Shown: one piece after another, positions 52,717 through 61,701 of the stretch | Layout: the number at the start of each line of letters is the position of its first letter | How positions within the stretch are numbered: position 1 is the stretch's first letter | NCBI GenBank assembly: GCA_964404745.1 | Contig: CAYOLG010000005.1 | Coordinates: forward strand, 1 to 64,000 | Origin: Pelagisphaera sp964404745 | GTDB lineage: Bacteria > Verrucomicrobiota > Verrucomicrobiia > Opitutales > Opitutaceae | Direction: 5' to 3' | Length of the DNA: 64,000 nt | The notes under the pieces: model-generated | What the model was told of the DNA's origin: nothing | Databases searched by the model: none | What the model saw: the letters and a program-made list of their open reading frames with translations, nothing else | Made by a program: the position numbers and the translations under genes

Positions 52717-54564
52717 ATGAAATTCGCCCCCATTTTATTTGCCGTTCTGGCCATCGCCACGAGTAGCGCTACCAGCGATCGGCCCAACATCGTTTGGCTA
52801 GTGTCTGAAGACAATTCGAAGCACTGGCTGCGGCTCTACCAAGAGGGCGGAGCTCCCATGCCCAATATTGAGAAACTCGCTGAAGGCGGACTCGTTTTTC
52901 AAAACGCTTTTTCCAACGCTCCTGTATGTTCGGTAGCCAGGAGTACTCTGATAACCGGATCCTATGCTCCGCGTATAGCCGCCCAATATCATCGCCGGTC
53001 AGAGCTGGCGCCCATGCCTGAGGGCTTGCGAATGTTTCCCTACTACTTGCGAAAAGCGGGCTACTACACCACTAACAATAGCAAGACCGACTACAATTTG
53101 AGCGATAAAGGCATGTGGAACGAGTCGTCCAACAAGGCCAGCTATCGAAATCGCCAGCCGGGCCAGCCCTTTTTCCACGTGCAGAACTTTGGTCGTACCC
53201 ATGAAGGTCAGCTGCACTTTTCCAAAGAATTCATGGCGGAGAATAAGACTGTCACTGATGCCGATTCTATTGAAGTTTTCCCCTACCATCCCAACACGCC
53301 GACATTTCGCTACACCTATGCCAAGTTTCAGGATCACCATCGCGAAGCGGACGCTCAGATGGGCGAATTCATCGATGGCTTGAAGGGCGATGGATTGGCC
53401 GAAGAAACGATAATTTTCTATTATGGAGACCACGGAGGGGTTCTGCCTCGCGGCAAGGGATACGCTTACGAAAGCGGGTTGAATGTTCCGCTCGTCGTGT
53501 ACGCTCCGGAAAAATGGCGCCACTTGCTCCCCGCCTCCCCAGGCTCGAGTGTGGAAGGATTCGTCAGTTTCGTGGACTTCGGGCCTACGGTCCTGAATTT
53601 GGCTGGCGTTAGCGTTCCGAAAGCAATGGACGGAAAGCCCTTCTTGGGAAAAGGCGTTTCCGCTTCGGACCTGAGCCGTCGCGATGAAGCTTTTGGCTAC
53701 GCGGATCGATTCGACGAGAAATACGACTTTGTCAGAACGTATCGTAAAGGGAAATACAAATATATTCGCAATTACCAGCCCTTTAATTTTGACGGTCTTT
53801 TCAATCAGTATCGCTATCGCATGCTGGCCTATGAAGAGTGGAGAAACTTGTATCAGGCGGGAAAGCTCAACGCTGCTCAAAGACAGTTTTTCGAACCGCG
53901 TCCGGTTGAGTCTCTCTATGATGTCGAAACGGATCCCCATGAAGTAAACGATTTGAGTGGCGAACCCGAGTATGCAGGCGTATTGAAAGATTTGAGGAGA
54001 CGATTGGCTCGGAAGGTGAAGTCATTGCCAGACTTGAGCTTTCTTCCAGAGCCGGTCATGCTCGCGGAGGCGATGGATAATCCAGTAGAGTATGGTCAGG
54101 CCAATCGCACGCGTATCCAAAAACTGGTAGATATCGTTGATTTGAGCTTGCAGCCGTTTTCGAGAGCGCGGGGCAAGATAGATCGAGCTCTGGCTTCCGA
54201 GGATCCGGTCGCGCGTTATTGGGCTGTGGTCGCTTGCAATTCTTTCGGAAAGGAAGCCAGCGGGTTCGCGGAAACCGTGAAAAAGCTGGCCCAGTCCGAT
54301 GGAGACAACTTGGTTCGTGTCCGAGCGGCCGAGTTTCTGGCCTTGATCGAAGCATCGGATCCGCAGGAAATCATTTACCAGGCTCTGAAAGACGCGCAAA
54401 CCGAGGTCGAAGCCAATTTGATTCTGAACACAGTCACGCTGTTGAAAGACGGAGAACCGGGATACGCATTCGATATCGATCAGGAATGGTTCGATGAGGA
54501 ATGGAGAGTTGGAGAGCGTTCCAATGTTAACCGCCGATTGGGTTACTTCGAGACTGGGAGGTAG
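52717..54564 (+). CDS. Secreted sulfatase with C-S-V-A-R motif and helical C-terminal domain (615 aa)
   Basis: A signal peptide (~1-20) precedes R-P-N-I-V-W-L-V-S-E-D-N-S, where the usual D-D metal pair reads E-D. The active-site motif is V-C71-S-V-A-R-S-T-L-I-T-G, with Val at the position normally Pro or Ala. Y-Y-G-D-H-G-G-V-L-P-R-G is the second metal site. The last ~135 residues (from ~480) are helical, HEAT-like, including D-P-V-A-R-Y-W-A-V-V-A-C-N and V-R-V-R-A-A-E-F-L. This composition occurs in one heparan-N-sulfatase-like subgroup; the substrate here is unknown. Confidence 0.9.
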   Translation: MKFAPILFAVLAIATSSATSDRPNIVWLVSEDNSKHWLRLYQEGGAPMPNIEKLAEGGLVFQNAFSNAPVCSVARSTLITGSYAPRIAAQYHRRSELAPMPEGLRMFPYYLRKAGYYTTNNSKTDYNLSDKGMWNESSNKASYRNRQPGQPFFHVQNFGRTHEGQLHFSKEFMAENKTVTDADSIEVFPYHPNTPTFRYTYAKFQDHHREADAQMGEFIDGLKGDGLAEETIIFYYGDHGGVLPRGKGYAYESGLNVPLVVYAPEKWRHLLPASPGSSVEGFVSFVDFGPTVLNLAGVSVPKAMDGKPFLGKGVSASDLSRRDEAFGYADRFDEKYDFVRTYRKGKYKYIRNYQPFNFDGLFNQYRYRMLAYEEWRNLYQAGKLNAAQRQFFEPRPVESLYDVETDPHEVNDLSGEPEYAGVLKDLRRRLARKVKSLPDLSFLPEPVMLAEAMDNPVEYGQANRTRIQKLVDIVDLSLQPFSRARGKIDRALASEDPVARYWAVVACNSFGKEASGFAETVKKLAQSDGDNLVRVRAAEFLALIEASDPQEIIYQALKDAQTEVEANLILNTVTLLKDGEPGYAFDIDQEWFDEEWRVGERSNVNRRLGYFETGR

Positions 54565-54637
54565 GGGGCTTAATTGCCTGTAGCTGGCGACGTCTCAGAT
54601 ACGGTCGAAGAACTGTGGTTGATTCGCTTCATGAATA

Positions 54638-54714
54638 GTAGGGCTGACTGTCCCTATTCACCCGAACAAGGAGGCGTTTACCGCCACGGCTGACTAGGGA
54701 CAGTCAGCCCTAGC
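54638..54714. repeat. Palindromic hairpin pair, family B
   Basis: GTAGGGCTGACTGTCCCTA and its inverted partner TGACTAGGGACAGTCAGCCC are separated by about 35 bases in the gap between convergent sulfatase and msrA genes. Same family as 31303-31373. Confidence 0.8.
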
Positions 54715-54753
54715 AAAGTGTCTCAAAGGCGACCAGTTTGGCTGCCTCAATAA

Positions 54754-54780
54754 GGGTAGGGAGGACTGGCTCAGTCCTTC
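54754..54780. repeat. Single arm of family A hairpin
   Basis: GGTAGGGAGGACTGGCTCAG followed by TCCTT matches one arm of 32929-32996; the second arm is absent, and the msrA stop lies just after. Confidence 0.65.
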
Positions 54781-54794
54781 GATCTAGTTATGCC

Positions 54795-55400
54795 TTAATC
54801 CTCGAAGCCGAGTTTCTTTAGTTTAGGGTGGATGACGTAGCGGCAGTAGCCCGCGTTCTTATTCAGCTCGTAGTACTCCTGATGATAATCCTCGGCTGGG
54901 TAGAAAGTTTCGATTGGGGTTACCTCAGTAACAATAGGGTCAGCATAGGTCTTGGCTGCCGTTAGTTTTGCGATAGACGCTTCAGCGATACGCTTCTGCT
55001 CGTCGCTGTTATAGAAAATTGCCGAGCGATACTGCGTGCCGACATCCGCCCCTTGGCGATTGAGGGTGGTGGGATCATGCATTAGCCAAAAAATATCCAA
55101 CAGCTCTTCGAGGCTGGTCACGGAGGGATCGAAGGTGACTTTAGCGACTTCGGCATGTCCGGTTTCGCCTGTTACCACTTGCCGGTAGGTGGGGTTTTCC
55201 ACGTGTCCTCCCATGTAGCCCGAAACCGCGCTCTTCACGCCCTCAACCCGTTGCATGACGGCTTCGGTACACCAAAAACAGCCGGCTCCCAAGGTTATCG
55301 ATTCCAGTTTAGACTCTCCTGCGCCTAGCGATTCGTTGCTCATTCCCATCGATAAATGGGTAAGAGTGACCAAGGCAACACCCGTTAATCGGATTTTCAT
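54795..55400 (-). CDS. msrA: Exported peptide-methionine (S)-S-oxide reductase (201 aa)
   Basis: MsrA repairs S-sulfoxidised methionine. The catalytic motif G-A-G-C41-F-W-C-T-E is followed by G-Y-M-G-G, G-H-A-E-V, and Y-R-S-A-I-F-Y and Y-H-Q-E-Y-Y near the C-terminus. About 30 N-terminal residues ahead of the core are hydrophobic and look like a signal peptide, so this copy probably acts in the periplasm. It stands alone between repeats and the divergent MerC-type gene. Confidence 0.93.
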   Translation of the reverse strand: MKIRLTGVALVTLTHLSMGMSNESLGAGESKLESITLGAGCFWCTEAVMQRVEGVKSAVSGYMGGHVENPTYRQVVTGETGHAEVAKVTFDPSVTSLEELLDIFWLMHDPTTLNRQGADVGTQYRSAIFYNSDEQKRIAEASIAKLTAAKTYADPIVTEVTPIETFYPAEDYHQEYYELNKNAGYCRYVIHPKLKKLGFED

Positions 55401-55554
55401 GGATAAGGTAACGTAGGGACAACTGCTCGAGTTGCAACGGGTAAAGAAGAAGATCCGTAATTGTCGCCGTAATTGGGATCGCGCGAGCCGCCCGCGATAC
55501 CAGAAGGAGATTGATCAGAATACTCGCCCGGCAGCCCATTTGGGCGCAACTATT

Positions 55555-55589
55555 GCAAATAACTTGCTATAGATACGCAAGTAACTTGC
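55555..55589. promoter_or_regulatory. Two 13-base palindromic boxes upstream of the MerC-type gene
   Basis: GCAAATAACTTGC (55555-55567) and GCAAGTAACTTGC (55577-55589) start 22 bases apart, two helical turns, so two protein dimers could bind the same face. They lie 36 bases upstream of the MerC-type ATG. The pattern fits a metal or Fur-family operator, but no regulator is encoded nearby. Confidence 0.6.
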
Positions 55590-55624
55590 ATGAAAGTCGA
55601 ATCGTATACTATGCCCTAGTTTTC

Positions 55625-56023
55625 ATGAAATCGATGATTGGCGACAAACAGTTGGCGAAGATGGACTTTGCCGGAATTGGACTATCAGTGGCGTGTGCGG
55701 CCCATTGCTTATTGGCTCCGGCCCTACTTAGCGCTATCCCTTTGGCGGGAATCGAATTTATTGGGCACGAAGCGGTAGAGTCGGGGATGATCGCGTTGGT
55801 AGCGCTTCTAGCGGGGTTCACCTTTTTCAATGGATACCGGCTGCATCAGCGGACGGGCCATTTCGCTATAGGAGTTCTTGGGCTATCGATTTTCCTGCTT
55901 TTCCGCCCTGTCGTTGGCGAATCGCTTGAGCCGATCGCGACTTTGTTTGGAGGTACCGCTTTTGTTGTCGGCCATTTTCTCAATTGGAAATGGTTGCGCG
56001 GCAAAGCTTGCCAGAGAGCTTAA
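55625..56023 (+). CDS. MerC-domain membrane protein (132 aa)
   Basis: ATG 55625 begins M-K-S-M-I-G-D-K-Q-L, shortly before four transmembrane helices. MerC-type landmarks are the first-helix C-A-A-H-C and the second P-A-L-L-S. Mercury-resistance MerC proteins move Hg ions, but many chromosomal relatives are not in mer operons and may carry other metals. No merA or merR lies here. Two palindromic boxes lie just upstream and probably control it. Confidence 0.8.
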   Translation: MKSMIGDKQLAKMDFAGIGLSVACAAHCLLAPALLSAIPLAGIEFIGHEAVESGMIALVALLAGFTFFNGYRLHQRTGHFAIGVLGLSIFLLFRPVVGESLEPIATLFGGTAFVVGHFLNWKWLRGKACQRA

Positions 56024-56036
56024 GCAGGGCAGCTCC

Positions 56037-57509
56037 TCATTCCCAGCAAGCTTCGAAGAGCGGGCCAGATTCAACCGTTCTTCTAGTGAAAGCGATCCTT
56101 CGCTTGAATAGCGGTAGATGTTCATCCTGGCGATGGCTAACGAAGAGCAAGGTTGTTCGTTTTAATGCCGCTAGCCTTTGAATGAAGGCGAGCACGAGGT
56201 GGCGATTAAGATCGTCGAGTCCTTGGGTGGGCTCATCGAGAATCATCAGCGGCGGTTGTTTGATCAATCCGCGGGCGATCAATACCAGTCGTTGTTGTCC
56301 CCAGGATAATTGCCGGAAGGAAGTGTTGGCCTGCTGACCGAGCCCCATGATGCGCAGCCAGTCCGAGGCCAGCTTTAGCTGCTGAGCGGTGGGACGCTTG
56401 TAAAGGCCGATACTGTCGAAGAACCCGGATACTACGGTCGTCAACGCATTCCCAGGAGCTCGGTAGTCGCGGTGCAATGACGCGGAAACAAGGCCGATAT
56501 GGCGTTTGATGTCCCAAATGCTCTCGCCCGTGCCCCGCTGGAAACCGAGTATCTTTAAATCGTTGCAATAGCATTGCGGGTGGTCGCCTGAGACGAGCTG
56601 CAGTAAAGTCGATTTGCCCGCTCCATTTGGACCAGTAATCAGGGTATGCTCGCCTGGTCTGAGTGTCCAGTCGAGCTCGCTGAATTGAAGGGTGTCGCCA
56701 TACTGGACTTTTCCTTTGCGCAGTTCGAGAATTGGATCGTAGATGGGCTCTTTCTCAAGAGGCGGTGGAAGCTCTGGCACTTTGGATTCGTTGAACTCGA
56801 AAAGTAGGCGTAATTCCGGTTTTGATACGATTTTTTCCCTTCTGCCGTAAGCGATGAGCTCTCCCTTTTGTAGAATTCCAAGGTGGGTAGTCCAATCGGG
56901 AACATCATCCAAGCGATTGACGAGCAAGAGGATCGAATGCCCTTCTTGGACGAGCGAAGCGGCTAGGGTATTAACCTGCTCAGTGGATTCGGGATCCAGG
57001 CCCTCGTAGGGTTCGTCTAGGATCAACATCTCCGGCCCAGCGAGAATTTCTTTGAGGAGCAACAGCTTGCGGGCTTCGCCGCTTGAAAGGAGCCGATAGC
57101 CTCTGTCGAGAATATATCCGACTCCTAGTCGATTGGCCAATTCAATGGCTGCAGACCGGGAGCAACCTGATCGCAGCAATACCTGCAGCCCGGTAGAGCC
57201 CGTATCTAGTCGGTTAATGAAATCAGTATCGTCGTTCCGCAACTCCTCTTCGTAGAAAGCGTGTTGCTGCTCGAACGAGACCCAGCTAACTGGGCGAGGC
57301 AATTCGTCGATCTCGCCCGATTCCGGTTTTAGTTCGCCCGTTAGCACAGATGCCAGCAGGCCTTTCCCGGATGCATTTCCCCCGAGGATGCACCAGGCTT
57401 CATTCGATTGGATTTCCCAATCTTGTAAATAGAGAGAACTGGCTTTGAGACGAGATATTAGCATGCGGGCCGGCGCCTTTTCCCGAATTGCCTCCAACAT
57501 TCGTTGCAC
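56037..57509 (-). CDS. ModF/PhrA-like double ATP-binding protein (490 aa)
   Basis: Two ABC ATPase modules in one cytoplasmic protein without membrane domains. Module 1 has I-L-G-G-N-A-S-G-K-G-L-L (a P-loop with Gly for Ser/Thr), L-S-S-G-E and L-I-L-D-E-P-Y-E-G-L-D. Module 2 has I-T-G-P-N-G-A-G-K-S-T, L-S-W-G-Q-Q and M-I-L-D-E-P-T-Q-G-L-D. Length and layout match ModF/PhrA, found near molybdate or photolyase genes but of uncertain function. No molybdate permease or photolyase lies here. It is divergent from ilvC. Confidence 0.85.
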   Translation of the reverse strand: MQRMLEAIREKAPARMLISRLKASSLYLQDWEIQSNEAWCILGGNASGKGLLASVLTGELKPESGEIDELPRPVSWVSFEQQHAFYEEELRNDDTDFINRLDTGSTGLQVLLRSGCSRSAAIELANRLGVGYILDRGYRLLSSGEARKLLLLKEILAGPEMLILDEPYEGLDPESTEQVNTLAASLVQEGHSILLLVNRLDDVPDWTTHLGILQKGELIAYGRREKIVSKPELRLLFEFNESKVPELPPPLEKEPIYDPILELRKGKVQYGDTLQFSELDWTLRPGEHTLITGPNGAGKSTLLQLVSGDHPQCYCNDLKILGFQRGTGESIWDIKRHIGLVSASLHRDYRAPGNALTTVVSGFFDSIGLYKRPTAQQLKLASDWLRIMGLGQQANTSFRQLSWGQQRLVLIARGLIKQPPLMILDEPTQGLDDLNRHLVLAFIQRLAALKRTTLLFVSHRQDEHLPLFKRRIAFTRRTVESGPLFEACWE

Positions 57510-57628
57510 GGTTTCGGGTAAGGTGCTAGTGATCCCTAAAATACCGGTTCAGGGAAGCTTTTATTCGCTTTACGGAGTTAGCGGGACGTGCTTAGGGTCT
57601 CCGACTTCACTTTTTAGATCACCTCGAG

Positions 57629-59110
57629 ATGAGCAGAAAAAACTACTTTAACACTCTGACGCTGGCTCAGAAACTAGAACAGCTCGGTCGCTGCCGCTTT
57701 ATGGATAGCTCCGAATTTGACGGCGTTGAGGCACTGAAGGGTAAGAAGGTCGTCATCGTAGGGTGCGGAGCCCAAGGCTTGAACCAGGGGCTCAACCTGC
57801 GGGATTCCGGATTGGATGTTAGCTACGCGCTCCGCGATAGCGCTATAGTGGAAAAGCGTCAGTCTTGGAAGAATGCCACGGAAAACGGCTTTACGGTAGG
57901 CACCTATGAGGAGCTGCTTCCTACGGCCGATCTCGTACTCAATCTTACTCCTGACAAGCAGCACGCCGCTGTTGTCGCGGCGGTTCAGCCCCACATGAAA
58001 GAGGGGGCTTGCCTGTCTTACAGCCACGGATTTAATATAGTGGAAGAGGGAGCGGATATTCGGAAAGATCTGACGGTGATCATGGTGGCTCCGAAGAGTC
58101 CGGGTACGGAAGTTCGGGAAGAATATAAGCGCGGTTTCGGCGTGCCAACGCTTTTGGCAGTGCATACTGAGAATGATCCCAATGGCGACGGCTGGGATAT
58201 TGCCAAGGCTTATGCGGCGGGAACCGGTGGGGACCGGGCTGGTTGTTTGGAGTCGAGTTTTATCGCCGAAGTAAAGTCGGACCTCATGGGCGAGCAGACA
58301 ATTTTGTGCGGAATGCTCCAGGCTGGCTCGCTGCTTTGCTTTGACCGAATGGTGAAGCTGGGGATCGACGTGGGGTGGGCTAGCAAGTTTGTCCAGCACG
58401 CCTTCGATACGATTTGCGAATCCTTGAAGCACGGGGGCATTACCAATATGATGGATCGCCTCAGCAATCCGGCGAAGATCAAGGCTTTCGAGCTCTCTGA
58501 GCAGCTCAAGGATCTGATGCGCGATCTCTTCGACAAGCATCAGGAAGATATCATGTCAGGCCACTTTTCGTCTACCATGATGGCCGATTGGGACAATGAC
58601 GACAAGGAGCTGCTCGCTTGGCGTGAGGCTACCAATGAAACGGCTTTCGAAAAGTCCAACCCTGCTGACGTGGAGATTAGCGAGCAGGAGTACTACGATA
58701 AGGGGATTCTCATGGTCGCTATGATTCGGGCTGGTGTCGAATTGGCCTTCGAGTCGATGACGGCGGCCGGGATCAAGGCTGAATCCGCGTATTACGAGTC
58801 GCTGCACGAAACGCCGTTGATCGCCAATTTGATTGGGCGCAAGAAGCTGTACGAAATGAATAAGGTGATTTCGGATACCGCCGAGTACGGTTGCTATTTG
58901 TTCTCCAACGTAGCGGTGCCATTGCTGGGCGATTTCATGAACGCCATCGATTCGGATGTCATTGGCAAGGGATTGGACGTCGAGGACAACCAAGTCGACA
59001 ATCAACGTTTGATCGAGGTGAACACGGCGATAAGAAACCACCCAGTCGAAAAAGTGGGAGCCGAATTGCGCGGGCACATGACCGCGATGAAGCAAATCGC
59101 TTTCGCGTAG
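57629..59110 (+). CDS. ilvC: Ketol-acid reductoisomerase, long (class II) type (493 aa)
   Basis: Second step of valine, isoleucine and leucine synthesis: NADPH-dependent rearrangement and reduction of acetohydroxy acids. The Rossmann motif V-I-V-G-C-G-A-Q-G-L-N-Q-G and the loop with R-D-S start the N-terminal domain. V-M-V-A-P-K-S-P-G-T-E-V-R-E-E-Y and a duplicated C-terminal metal/substrate domain with D-L-M-G-E-Q-T follow. About 490 residues, as in E. coli, marks class II. No other ilv genes are adjacent. Confidence 0.96.
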   Translation: MSRKNYFNTLTLAQKLEQLGRCRFMDSSEFDGVEALKGKKVVIVGCGAQGLNQGLNLRDSGLDVSYALRDSAIVEKRQSWKNATENGFTVGTYEELLPTADLVLNLTPDKQHAAVVAAVQPHMKEGACLSYSHGFNIVEEGADIRKDLTVIMVAPKSPGTEVREEYKRGFGVPTLLAVHTENDPNGDGWDIAKAYAAGTGGDRAGCLESSFIAEVKSDLMGEQTILCGMLQAGSLLCFDRMVKLGIDVGWASKFVQHAFDTICESLKHGGITNMMDRLSNPAKIKAFELSEQLKDLMRDLFDKHQEDIMSGHFSSTMMADWDNDDKELLAWREATNETAFEKSNPADVEISEQEYYDKGILMVAMIRAGVELAFESMTAAGIKAESAYYESLHETPLIANLIGRKKLYEMNKVISDTAEYGCYLFSNVAVPLLGDFMNAIDSDVIGKGLDVEDNQVDNQRLIEVNTAIRNHPVEKVGAELRGHMTAMKQIAFA

Positions 59111-59140
59111 TTTTAACCAATTTGACGATTCTAGGTTTTT

Positions 59141-59208
59141 GGTAGGGAGGACCGGCTCTGGACTCCGTATTCATTGTTGTTGGAGGATCGAGCCGATTCT
59201 CCCTGCCT
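59141..59208. repeat. Palindromic hairpin pair, family A
   Basis: GGTAGGGAGGACCGGCTC on the left and GATCGAGCCGATTCTCCC on the right, between convergent ilvC and MATE genes. Degenerate relative to 32929-32996. Confidence 0.7.
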
Positions 59209-59229
59209 TAGGGCGTGACCCGTTTCCAG

Positions 59230-60627
59230 CTACTTGACGCTATCGCCGTGGTCGATAACTTCGATGCCCTTCCATTTTCCGGAGCGGTATCGAGCAACGA
59301 AAAGCAGGCAAACAACGATTAAATTGGCGACGGCGCTGAACCAGGCGATGTGTACGGGTTGGTTCAATACTTCGATCAAGACGTAGGAAGGCAGCACCAG
59401 GCAAAATACCGAAGTCGCTGAGAGGACGGTCATAACGAATCTCGTATCGCCTGAGCCCTTTAGAGTGCCCCCCGTCATTATGATGATCGAATCCAGATAG
59501 GTGATGACGATGAAGAAGCGGAGCACCTCGATCGTCGTTGTTTCGAGCTCAGGTAGCTCGATTCTCGATGATCCCGTTATAAACGGACTAATCAGAATGT
59601 CGGGAATGAACCAATACAAAAGAGCGATAATAGTGTTGTGGACGAAGGCCATGTGCAGAGCCGATATAGTGGTCCGGTTGGCCAAATGGCTCTCTCTGGC
59701 GCCTTGGAATTGTCCGACCATGATACTGGTTGCGGTTCCCAATCCGATCATGGGGAGGAGACTGAGCAGGTTTATACTGATAACGACGTTGCTGGCAGCT
59801 TGCTCGACCACGCCGATCCGGCCGATTAGGAGGATGAAAATGGTGAACCCAGTAAGGTCCAAAAAGAAGTGGACTCCGGAGGGCGCTCCAAACCGAACCA
59901 TTCTTTTGAAGAGATCCAAATTGAAGGTCCAGCTAGACCGGGTTTGGAACTGGGCATTGTTCTTCTTGGAGCAAAAGAGCCAAGCGTAGGCTGCCGTTAT
60001 GGTTCCAGAGGAGGCAACCGTAGCTATGGCAGCCCCCTGTATGCCCATTTGCGGAAAGCCCCAATTCCCGAATATTAGCAAGTAGTCGAGCAAGACATTT
60101 AGGCAGGCCATGGATAGATTCATCCAGACAATGGTCCAGGATTTGCCCCGTCCCGAGTAGAAGCATGAGAAGGTACCGTTCGCCAAAAAGAAGAAAGCTC
60201 CGAAGTTTAGAATGCGGAAGAAAATAACCTCGTTTTCCTGAACGGAAGGAGAATGCCCGATAAAAGCGAAAATCTCTTCGGCGAACGGCGAAAATAGCGG
60301 CAGGATGATTCCGCCCGCGGCCGCCACGTAGATTCCGTGCCATACGGACGGTCCGACGTTGCTAGGCTGCTTGGCTCCCGTATATTGGGCCACGAAAGTA
60401 GAGGTGTAGAGGGCGACTCCCAAAAAGAAGCAGAGAATAGAAAAGTTGAGCATTCCTGCTGGTTGGGCAGCCGCCAAGGAATCCGAGGAGTAGTGGGCGA
60501 GAAAAATTCGGTCGATGAAAACGAGGACTGAGTGGGAGCCCATGCTCAGTATCAAAGGGATGGCGACAATTAACAGTTGTCGGTATCCTGCCGGCTCCCG
60601 CCATCGTTCCATTATCCATCCCTTCAT
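59230..60627 (-). CDS. MATE-family efflux transporter (465 aa)
   Basis: Twelve hydrophobic segments in two similar halves. MATE landmarks are A-N-G-T-F-S-C-F-Y-S-G-R-G-K in the first half, A-T-S-I-M-V-G-Q-F-Q-G-A in the second and G-T-L-K-G-S-G-D-T-R near the end. MATE proteins expel drugs or metabolites using sodium or proton gradients. It is divergent from the SDR gene with about 150 bases between true starts and shows no further operon. Confidence 0.93.
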   Translation of the reverse strand: MKGWIMERWREPAGYRQLLIVAIPLILSMGSHSVLVFIDRIFLAHYSSDSLAAAQPAGMLNFSILCFFLGVALYTSTFVAQYTGAKQPSNVGPSVWHGIYVAAAGGIILPLFSPFAEEIFAFIGHSPSVQENEVIFFRILNFGAFFFLANGTFSCFYSGRGKSWTIVWMNLSMACLNVLLDYLLIFGNWGFPQMGIQGAAIATVASSGTITAAYAWLFCSKKNNAQFQTRSSWTFNLDLFKRMVRFGAPSGVHFFLDLTGFTIFILLIGRIGVVEQAASNVVISINLLSLLPMIGLGTATSIMVGQFQGARESHLANRTTISALHMAFVHNTIIALLYWFIPDILISPFITGSSRIELPELETTTIEVLRFFIVITYLDSIIIMTGGTLKGSGDTRFVMTVLSATSVFCLVLPSYVLIEVLNQPVHIAWFSAVANLIVVCLLFVARYRSGKWKGIEVIDHGDSVK

Positions 60628-60776
60628 ACGGCAACCTCTCGAATAGATTGATGCTAGGCAAACGAAAGAAAATAGTGAGGTCGAGCGGCTGGTTCCCAGG
60701 GCTAGACGGAGAGCGAATTGCCTCGCAAAGGCCGAGATGGCCGGCTTTTTCTTATGCCCCTAGCGATTTTTGTTCT

Positions 60777-61559
60777 ATGGAGAAGGAGTATTCAGGAAAG
60801 ATAGCGATTGTGACAGGCGCTGGAATCGGGATCGGCTATGAAGTGTGCCGTTCTCTGGCTTCGAAAGGAGCCTTGGTCGTTTTGAATGATTTGGACGCCT
60901 CTTTAGCCAACAAAGCGGCTAGCAGGATCGACTGCCATGGCCGGTCAGCGATCGCGATCCCGGGAGATGCCAGCGATCCAGAATTTATAGAGACCCTCAT
61001 TCAGAAAACGATAGATCGGTTTGGGCGTATAGACATTGCTATCGCTAATGCGGGAATTACGACCTATGGATCCTTTTTGGATTACACTGTCGAGAAATTC
61101 CAGAAATTGGTGGCCTTGAATTTGCAGGGATCGTTCTTTCTGGCTCAGGGGGCGGCGAAGCGTATGCGAGAACAGGTTACTGGGGGTAAAATTCTATTCA
61201 TGTCATCGGTTACTGGCCACCAATCGCATCCCTATCTAGTGCCTTACGGCATGACCAAGGCGGCGCTCCGCATGCTGGCCAAGGGCTTGGTGGGTGAGCT
61301 TTCCCAGTATGGTATAAACGTTAATGCCATATCGCCTGGGGCGGTTTTGACTGAGCGTACGACAGGCGACGACCCGAATTTTGAAAAATCCTGGGGTAGA
61401 GCCACCCCACTTGGTCGACCGGCCTCCGTTGAAGATGTCGCCAACGCGGTCCTGTTTCTCGTTTCCGACAAGGCTCGCCACATAACGGGTCAAACGCTAC
61501 TATTAGACGGTGGATGGACATCGACCAGTTACGTGCCAGATCTGCAAATACCGGATTGA
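60777..61559 (+). CDS. Short-chain dehydrogenase/reductase (260 aa)
   Basis: ATG 60777 begins M-E-K-E-Y-S-G-K-I-A-I-V-T-G-A-G-I-G-I-G-Y-E, the classical NAD(P)-binding T-G-x3-G-x-G. Further motifs are N-A-G-I-T, the catalytic S-S-V-T-G and Y-G-M-T-K, and V-N-A-I-S-P-G-A-V. Asp after strand 2 (L-N-D-L-D) suggests NAD preference. Substrate is unknown; sugar or 3-oxoacyl reduction are both common. Confidence 0.93.
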   Translation: MEKEYSGKIAIVTGAGIGIGYEVCRSLASKGALVVLNDLDASLANKAASRIDCHGRSAIAIPGDASDPEFIETLIQKTIDRFGRIDIAIANAGITTYGSFLDYTVEKFQKLVALNLQGSFFLAQGAAKRMREQVTGGKILFMSSVTGHQSHPYLVPYGMTKAALRMLAKGLVGELSQYGINVNAISPGAVLTERTTGDDPNFEKSWGRATPLGRPASVEDVANAVLFLVSDKARHITGQTLLLDGGWTSTSYVPDLQIPD

Positions 61560-61645
61560 GGGAATCATGGCCAGAATAGGCAGCGGCCGGAACCACGCCT
61601 TTGCTCGGTGACAGCGGCACGATACGTGCGGTCATTCCAAAAGCG

Positions 61646-61666
61646 GCGCAGGCAGGGCGCCTGCGC
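61646..61666. repeat. Hairpin between convergent genes
   Basis: A stem GCGCAGGC/GCCTGCGC with a 5-base loop sits between the SDR and the membrane protein gene. It has no T-run, so it could be a weak bidirectional terminator or a short palindromic repeat. Confidence 0.5.
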
Positions 61667-61701
61667 TGCTCCTCGCGCCCGATTATACGGCTGATTTCAG
61701 T

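Noticed and set aside
52999..53940. Minus-strand open frame of 313 codons inside the sulfatase at 52717
   Set aside because: It is fully antisense to a well-supported sulfatase, lacks recognisable domains and has no start context. It reflects codon composition.
55625..56023. Mercury-resistance operon
   Set aside because: Only the MerC-type protein is present; no merA, merR, merT or merP is nearby.
57674..58540. Minus-strand open frame of 288 codons inside ilvC
   Set aside because: Antisense shadow of a strongly conserved gene; the translation has no domain-like pattern.
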